From positions 1-17,884 of the forward strand of contig CAZTLI010000057.1 of the NCBI GenBank assembly GCA_964614375.1: 17,884 nucleotides of DNA, read 5' to 3'. Below, piece by piece: positions 13,467-17,884 of this stretch; position 1 is the first letter of the stretch; every line of letters starts with the position of its first letter. The DNA comes from CAZTLI01 sp964614375 (GTDB lineage Bacteria > Chloroflexota > Anaerolineae > Aggregatilineales > Phototrophicaceae). Below the pieces are notes generated by a model that saw only the letters and a program-made list of their open reading frames with translations, searched no databases and was not told the origin of the DNA. Both the position numbers and the translations under genes were made by a program.

Positions 13467-15077
13467 ATGGCGTCCAGCCAACGATATGACCTGCTCTATC
13501 CCATCGCGCGTGCATTGCATCACCAGAGTCTGGATATTCAGCGCACCCTGCAAACCATTATCGCCAGCACCAGCAAGGTGATCGGTGTCTCGCAAGGTTG
13601 CTTGATGACCTTCCGCAACGACAACAGCATCGAAAATGCCTACGTCGTCGGGGTGCAAGACCCGCCCGATCTGGATATGGAATTGTGGAACACACTGCTG
13701 AAGTTTGGGCTGGTTGGTTTCGTGCATCATGGGCAGCGCACCGTCAACATCCGCGACATCAACCACGATGCGCGCTGGCCTAAATTGCCCGACGCAAAAT
13801 TTATGCCCGAAAAAGGGTCGGCGGTTGGGCTGCCGCTTAATAAAGGCAGTTATACGTTTGGTGTGATGCTGTTCGTGCATGAGCAGATTGACTATTTCGA
13901 TGATGAAAAGGTCGAACTGCTCGAAGAAATCGCGATGATGGCCTCCGATGCAATTGGCAACGCCATAGACTTTAAAGAGGCGCGCGCCCGCGACTCGCGC
14001 TATCAAACCCTGTTTGACGATGCGATTACCCCCATCATTCTCACCGATTTGCGCGGTTATATCGTCGATGTCAACCGTAAAGCCTGTGACTTTCTGGGGA
14101 TTGCGCGGGGTGATTTACTGCGAACACCCATTTCCAATATTCACCGCGTAGACAAAGGGACAATCAAATCCAACAGTTTTGGCCTGCTCAGTCGAGACGA
14201 GGAATTTGCATTTCGCAGTTCAGTCATTACCGCGTCTGGCAAAGAAATTCCGGTGATTGTGCGGGCGCGGCGGCGCACATTGGGCGACCATGATGTCATT
14301 GAATGGATTGAAGAAGATGTCACCGCACAGATGGAACTGGAACAACTGCGGCGCGACCTCTCGGCGATGGTGTATCACGATTTACGCGGGCCGCTGCAAA
14401 ATATCAAAGGCAGTGTCTATAAACTGGGCGAGGTCCTGGCGAATCACGAAAATCGCGCGGTGATGACGCTGCTGCATGTGTGCATCAACAGCACCCGGCA
14501 ATTGCAGCGGATGGTCGATAGCTTGCTGGACATTCAACGCCTGGAAGAGGGCACAATCCGTCTGAATCGGCAGCCTGTTGAACTGCGTGTGCTGCTGTCG
14601 GACGCCGTGCAGCTCGTGCAGCCCCTGGCGCTCGAAGCACACCAGAAATTGACGTTGGATGTGCAAGACCCGCCCCTCATGATGTTGATGGACGACGATA
14701 TGATTTTGCGCGTGGTCATCAATTTGATGGAAAACGCCGTCAAATATTCACCCGATGGCGGTTCCATACACGTCACTTCCAAAATGGGCGATGACCATGT
14801 TCGCATCAGCGTCCGCGATTCCGGGCCGGGTATCCCACAAAACATGCTCAGTCGCGTCTTTGACAAATTCAGTCGCGTCAAATATCGTGACGCGCCCAAA
14901 GGCGTGGGACTCGGATTGGCGTTTTGCCGGTTGGCGGTGGATGCCCATGGCGGCAAAATCTGGGTCGAAAGTGAAGAGGGCAAAGGCTCGGAATTTACCT
15001 TCACCATTCCCATCCATATTGATGCCATTGAAGATCAAGACGACGCGCAAGATACCGATACGCTGGCACTGGCCTGA
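13467..15077 (+). CDS. Soluble GAF-PAS sensor histidine kinase
   Basis: The 536-residue protein has no transmembrane segment. A GAF domain spans about 10-170 and a PAS domain about 176-285, with a connecting helix into HisKA. The phospho-accepting His304 lies in VYHDLRGPLQN. The ATPase domain shows the N box ENAVKYS (422-428), G1 DSGPGI (451-456), the F box FDKFSRV (465-471) and G2 GVGLGLAF (479-486). It should autophosphorylate on sensing a cytosolic signal and hand the phosphate to a response regulator. It has no receiver of its own and no separate regulator gene is nearby; the nearest receivers are the two in the convergent hybrid kinase. The start at 13467 has only a weak ribosome site (GGA). 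A short acidic tail ends the protein. Confidence 0.93.
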   Translation: MASSQRYDLLYPIARALHHQSLDIQRTLQTIIASTSKVIGVSQGCLMTFRNDNSIENAYVVGVQDPPDLDMELWNTLLKFGLVGFVHHGQRTVNIRDINHDARWPKLPDAKFMPEKGSAVGLPLNKGSYTFGVMLFVHEQIDYFDDEKVELLEEIAMMASDAIGNAIDFKEARARDSRYQTLFDDAITPIILTDLRGYIVDVNRKACDFLGIARGDLLRTPISNIHRVDKGTIKSNSFGLLSRDEEFAFRSSVITASGKEIPVIVRARRRTLGDHDVIEWIEEDVTAQMELEQLRRDLSAMVYHDLRGPLQNIKGSVYKLGEVLANHENRAVMTLLHVCINSTRQLQRMVDSLLDIQRLEEGTIRLNRQPVELRVLLSDAVQLVQPLALEAHQKLTLDVQDPPLMMLMDDDMILRVVINLMENAVKYSPDGGSIHVTSKMGDDHVRISVRDSGPGIPQNMLSRVFDKFSRVKYRDAPKGVGLGLAFCRLAVDAHGGKIWVESEEGKGSEFTFTIPIHIDAIEDQDDAQDTDTLALA

Positions 15078-15521
15078 CGCGCCACTCGCCTATCCACTTC
15101 TAACACCCCTGCACGCAACCAGCGTTCATGCACCATAACGCCATTCACCGGCTGAAATGTTCCCGCGCGACAAACCTCACCTTTATTATGTGACATTTAT
15201 CACTAACGATATAATTTTCAATATGCGATAATCCTGTTCAGGATATGGAGTTCAATAACACTTTCTTTTGAACCCGTGCGGATGCCGATTTGGGTGGTTG
15301 GCTTCGGCGGATGCGCTATAAATAGTACCCTCTTAGACACACACTTGACCCGGGGCTAGGCAAGTGTGTGTCGCCTTTTATGGCTAGTGGGCATGGGCCG
15401 ATGCGCCCAACCGCCGAGTGCCGTGTGCCCCCCGCGCTTTTGCGTTGAATCTTTTGTTCTTAGCCAGTGGCTAGCGGCGAGAGGCCAGCAGCCATCGTCA
15501 TCGCGCTGCGTCAGGCACAGC
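15078..15521. other. 444-base non-coding region between convergent kinase genes
   Basis: No convincing gene is present. The first half is AT-richer and contains a small dyad ATCCTG-TT-CAGGAT (15231-15244). At 15317-15322 there is TATAAA preceded by GC, followed by the 12-bp hairpin at 15336-15372. The second half is GC-rich and has several short self-complementary words: GGGCAT against ATGC-GCCC around 15388-15407, TAGCCA-G-TGGCTA near 15460, and three copies of GGCTAG. It could contain a small RNA or the remains of a degenerate intergenic repeat; I see no match to a known RNA family. Confidence 0.6.
15336..15372 (+). terminator. Perfect 12-bp hairpin, probable terminator between convergent genes
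   Basis: GACACACACTTG (15336-15347) and CAAGTGTGTGTC (15361-15372) are exact complements around a 13-base loop. GCCTTTTA follows on the plus strand, a short T4 tract, so it could end plus-strand transcription 259 bases after the GAF-PAS kinase. On the minus strand no T-run follows. It could instead be the body of a short RNA begun at the TATAAA box just upstream. Confidence 0.55.
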
Positions 15522-17884
15522 CTACTTGCTCCGTGTGCCTGTTTGCAGGCGACGGTTGAGCGCGACCTGCACCTGTTCGACCAGCACATTGCCCGACATC
15601 TGATATTTTTGCAGCACCTGTGCCAGCGCCGCTTCCAATCCAGTCGATGCGATGTCCGACACATCTTTGGTCGTCGCCATAATCACCGGGATGTTGCGGG
15701 TATCCGGGTCGGCTTGCAGGCGTTCCAATATCTCCAGACCGGACATTTCGGGCATGACCAGATCGAGGATAATCAGAGACGGTTTGTGCTTGTCCAGCCA
15801 TTTGAACAACAGCACACCATCTGCCAGCGTTTCTACGGGGTAGCCTGCACGTTCTAATATTTCGCGCATGAGGCGGCGGTCAGCGGCGTTATCATCCACA
15901 ATCACAATCGGGTCATGCGGAATAATCGTCACGACGCGCGCCAGCGAATCCAGCAACTGTTCACGACCGACTGGCTTGATGAGATAATCTGCCGCGCCCA
16001 GATAAAAGCCTGTGGTTTTCTTTTCGACAATCGACAGGATAATCACCGGGATGTGGGCGGTATCAATATCGCGTTTGAGCCGCCGCATCAATTCCCAACC
16101 GTCGATTTGCGGCATCATAATGTCCGTGATGATGACCGCAGGGTGCATTTCGCGCGCGAGGCTGACGGCTTGTGTGGGATCGCTGGTCCCGATGACCTGA
16201 TAGGCGTCTTCGCCAAGATAGTCATTGACCAATTGCAGCGCCGCCGGGTCATCATCCACCACCAGCACGACGGGACGTTCATCATCCACCAGTTCATAGG
16301 TGGTCAGCGTCCGCCGCGCGACTCGTGTCGGCATCAGGATATAGAACGTGCTGCCTTCACCCGGCGTACTACTCAACCAGATGTGCCCGCCGTGCATGTT
16401 GACCAATCGTTGGGTAATCGCCAGTCCCAGTCCCGTGCCTTCATATTCACGGCTGCTCGACATATCCGCCTGACGGAACGCATCGAAGATGAATTCTTGC
16501 GCGTCTTTCTCGATGCCAATTCCACTATCGGCAATCGAAATCAATAACCATTCACCGGGCGCGACGTTCAGGTGCTGTGGCGGCTTTAAATCAACGCCAA
16601 CCATCGCTTTTCGCGCTTTGAGAGTCACGCTGCCTTCGTGGGTGAATTTAATGGCATTGCCCAGAATGTTGGTGAGGATTTGGCGCACGCGCCCGGCATC
16701 CGCCTCGATTTCTGGCAGGTCGGGACTGAGGTCGAGTTCAAACTTGAGCGCCTTTTTCTCGGCCTGTGGGGTGATGTCGGTGAAGGCTTCCTGAATCGTG
16801 CTGCTGACGTTCACCATCTCGATTAGCAATTCGAGCCGGTCTGCCTCAATCCGCGACAGGTCAAGGACATCGTTGATGAGTTCGAGCAAATGCCTGCCGC
16901 TGTTATGCACCCGTTTCAGACGGTCAACCTGCTTTTCGCCTAAATCACCATAGATACCGCTCAAGAGCATTTCACTGTAGCCGATGATGGCATTCAGTGG
17001 CGTGCGTAGTTCATGACTCATATTGGCGAGGAACTCGGTCTTGAGCACGTTGGCTTTGACCGCTTCTTCATACAACGCGGCATTGCGAATCGCCATCGCC
17101 ACCTGTCGCCCAATCGCCATCGCCGTGTCTTTTTCGGGTTCGTTAAATACACGGTTCGGGTCATTCGTATCCAGGCCGATGCTGCCCAATAACCGATCAC
17201 GCGCGGCGAGGGGCACCAGCAGCGAACTCCAGGCGCCGACAGCCTTTAAACCGGCGCGCGAGGTGGGGTCGAGTTCCGGGTCATCCTGGCGGATCACAAT
17301 TGGACGATTTTCACGGATGAGGATCTCGAATGCCTGATTACCTTCGACATTAATCTCGACACCCGTGCTGCCCGTGTCGGGATATTCGGCGACAAGGGTG
17401 CTGTTGCCTTCTCTTTCGTCAATCAAGACGATACCCGTATGCTCGACATCCAGCAAATCGGTGAGCAGTTGGGCGGCAGTTTCGAGAATCTTGTTCCGTT
17501 CAAGTGTTGATGAGATGACGGTAGAAATCTGGTGCATAGACGCCAATCGTCGGGCGCGGGCTTCCATCTCTTTCAAGTTCTGTGCCGCTTCCACATGCAG
17601 CCGGGCATTTTCAACCGCAATTGCCGCTTGCCGTGCCAGCGCGAACGCGGTCGTCACGTCGTCATCGTCATAAAAAGCGGGTGTAAATTTATCAATCGTG
17701 ATGACGCCTATCGTGCGGTCCAGGACAATCATCGGCACGCCCAACCAGGCCCGTGTCTTGCGCGATGTCTTTGACCATTTGCTGGCTTGCCAGTCCGCCA
17801 CATTCTGTACATTATCTATCGAGATGGGCTGCTGGCTATCGAAGACTTTCACGACGAGACTATTCGGCGCGAAGGGGATGGTTT
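15522..17884 (-). CDS. Hybrid sensor histidine kinase with two receiver domains, 5' end cut by the window edge
   Basis: The frame is open to the right edge; the GTG at 17852 is internal, because the upstream codons continue the GAF sequence (TIPFAPNSLVV). Counting from that GTG (776 residues): end of a GAF domain (1-90), coiled linker, second GAF (about 115-265), HisKA with His280 in MSHELRTPLN, HATPase with N box NILGNAIKF (395-403), G1 DSGIGI (442-447) and G2 GTGLGLAI (472-479), receiver 1 (528-640) with Asp577 and Lys626 in IKP, receiver 2 (648-765) with Asp697. Receiver 2 has QKYQ where the invariant Lys-Pro is expected. No membrane segment is seen in this part. A multistep phosphorelay is expected. 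It converges on the GAF-PAS kinase, whose missing receiver it might supply. No output domain follows receiver 2 (stop TAG at 15522). Confidence 0.93.
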   Translation of the reverse strand, partial: TIPFAPNSLVVKVFDSQQPISIDNVQNVADWQASKWSKTSRKTRAWLGVPMIVLDRTIGVITIDKFTPAFYDDDDVTTAFALARQAAIAVENARLHVEAAQNLKEMEARARRLASMHQISTVISSTLERNKILETAAQLLTDLLDVEHTGIVLIDEREGNSTLVAEYPDTGSTGVEINVEGNQAFEILIRENRPIVIRQDDPELDPTSRAGLKAVGAWSSLLVPLAARDRLLGSIGLDTNDPNRVFNEPEKDTAMAIGRQVAMAIRNAALYEEAVKANVLKTEFLANMSHELRTPLNAIIGYSEMLLSGIYGDLGEKQVDRLKRVHNSGRHLLELINDVLDLSRIEADRLELLIEMVNVSSTIQEAFTDITPQAEKKALKFELDLSPDLPEIEADAGRVRQILTNILGNAIKFTHEGSVTLKARKAMVGVDLKPPQHLNVAPGEWLLISIADSGIGIEKDAQEFIFDAFRQADMSSSREYEGTGLGLAITQRLVNMHGGHIWLSSTPGEGSTFYILMPTRVARRTLTTYELVDDERPVVLVVDDDPAALQLVNDYLGEDAYQVIGTSDPTQAVSLAREMHPAVIITDIMMPQIDGWELMRRLKRDIDTAHIPVIILSIVEKKTTGFYLGAADYLIKPVGREQLLDSLARVVTIIPHDPIVIVDDNAADRRLMREILERAGYPVETLADGVLLFKWLDKHKPSLIILDLVMPEMSGLEILERLQADPDTRNIPVIMATTKDVSDIASTGLEAALAQVLQKYQMSGNVLVEQVQVALNRRLQTGTRSK

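Noticed and set aside
15285..15330. Resemblance of GGTTGGCTTCGGCGGATG to the 5' end of tmRNA
   Set aside because: No acceptor-stem partner, no tag reading frame and no TpsiC-like GGTTCGAATCC downstream; similarity is limited to a few bases.
15356..15857. Open frames on both strands across 15356-15857
   Set aside because: Both run into the receiver-2 coding region in the wrong phase or strand and have no domain or ribosome-site support.
17850..17852. GTG as start of the hybrid kinase
   Set aside because: The reading frame and the GAF pattern continue upstream to the window edge.
1..17884. CRISPR array, insertion sequence, tRNA or rRNA
   Set aside because: No spaced direct repeats, transposase motifs, target-site duplications, tRNA cloverleaf words or rRNA segments were seen on either strand.

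Overview
The window looks like a chromosomal segment of a free-living member of the Chloroflexota, most likely an Anaerolineae-type lineage. This is inferred from style, not from a marker gene: mid-50s GC by eye, Thr/Pro-rich linkers of the TPTATP type next to membrane anchors, WSPDG beta-propeller repeats, a FAS1 domain, GAF-rich cytosolic histidine kinases and an FHA-TIR protein. There is no rRNA, tRNA, CRISPR array, transposase or phage gene. At both edges the window cuts through a gene.

Left part (1-3160). Two tandem, paralogous, membrane-anchored TPR proteins lie on the minus strand; the left one loses its 3' end at base 1. Divergent from them is an unrecognised four-helix membrane protein. 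The complete TPR gene is best started at 2380: that start aligns with the paralogue, has a good Shine-Dalgarno, and lies downstream of a promoter that overlaps the longer start.

Middle (3238-6696). An SDR oxidoreductase of the peroxisomal trans-2-enoyl-CoA reductase type (YxxxK replaced by TxxxR) forms a likely operon with a secreted TolB-like beta-propeller. A separately promoted FAD-dependent amine/amino-acid oxidase-type protein follows. The 347-base gap after it contains dyads, a promoter and a possible leader peptide.

Transport operon (7044-11856). Four tightly coupled genes encode an ABC ATPase, an ABC-2 permease, a GldG-like auxiliary membrane protein and a DUF4340-type membrane-anchored protein. 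The last one is fused, through an EPEGT-repeat linker, to a FAS1 (fasciclin) adhesion domain. A clear intrinsic terminator closes the operon. The set resembles the gldA/gldF/gldG arrangement, so a cell-envelope or surface role is inferred.

Signalling block (12030-17884). An FHA-FHA-TIR protein with a good sigma70-type promoter is followed by a soluble GAF-PAS histidine kinase. Facing them is a hybrid histidine kinase (GAF-GAF-HisKA-HATPase-REC-REC) whose 5' end lies beyond the right edge. The 444-base gap between the convergent kinases has no gene but holds a perfect 12-bp hairpin.

A recurrent GCTATAAT box, without a recognisable -35 element, precedes several transcription units and appears to be the local promoter style.
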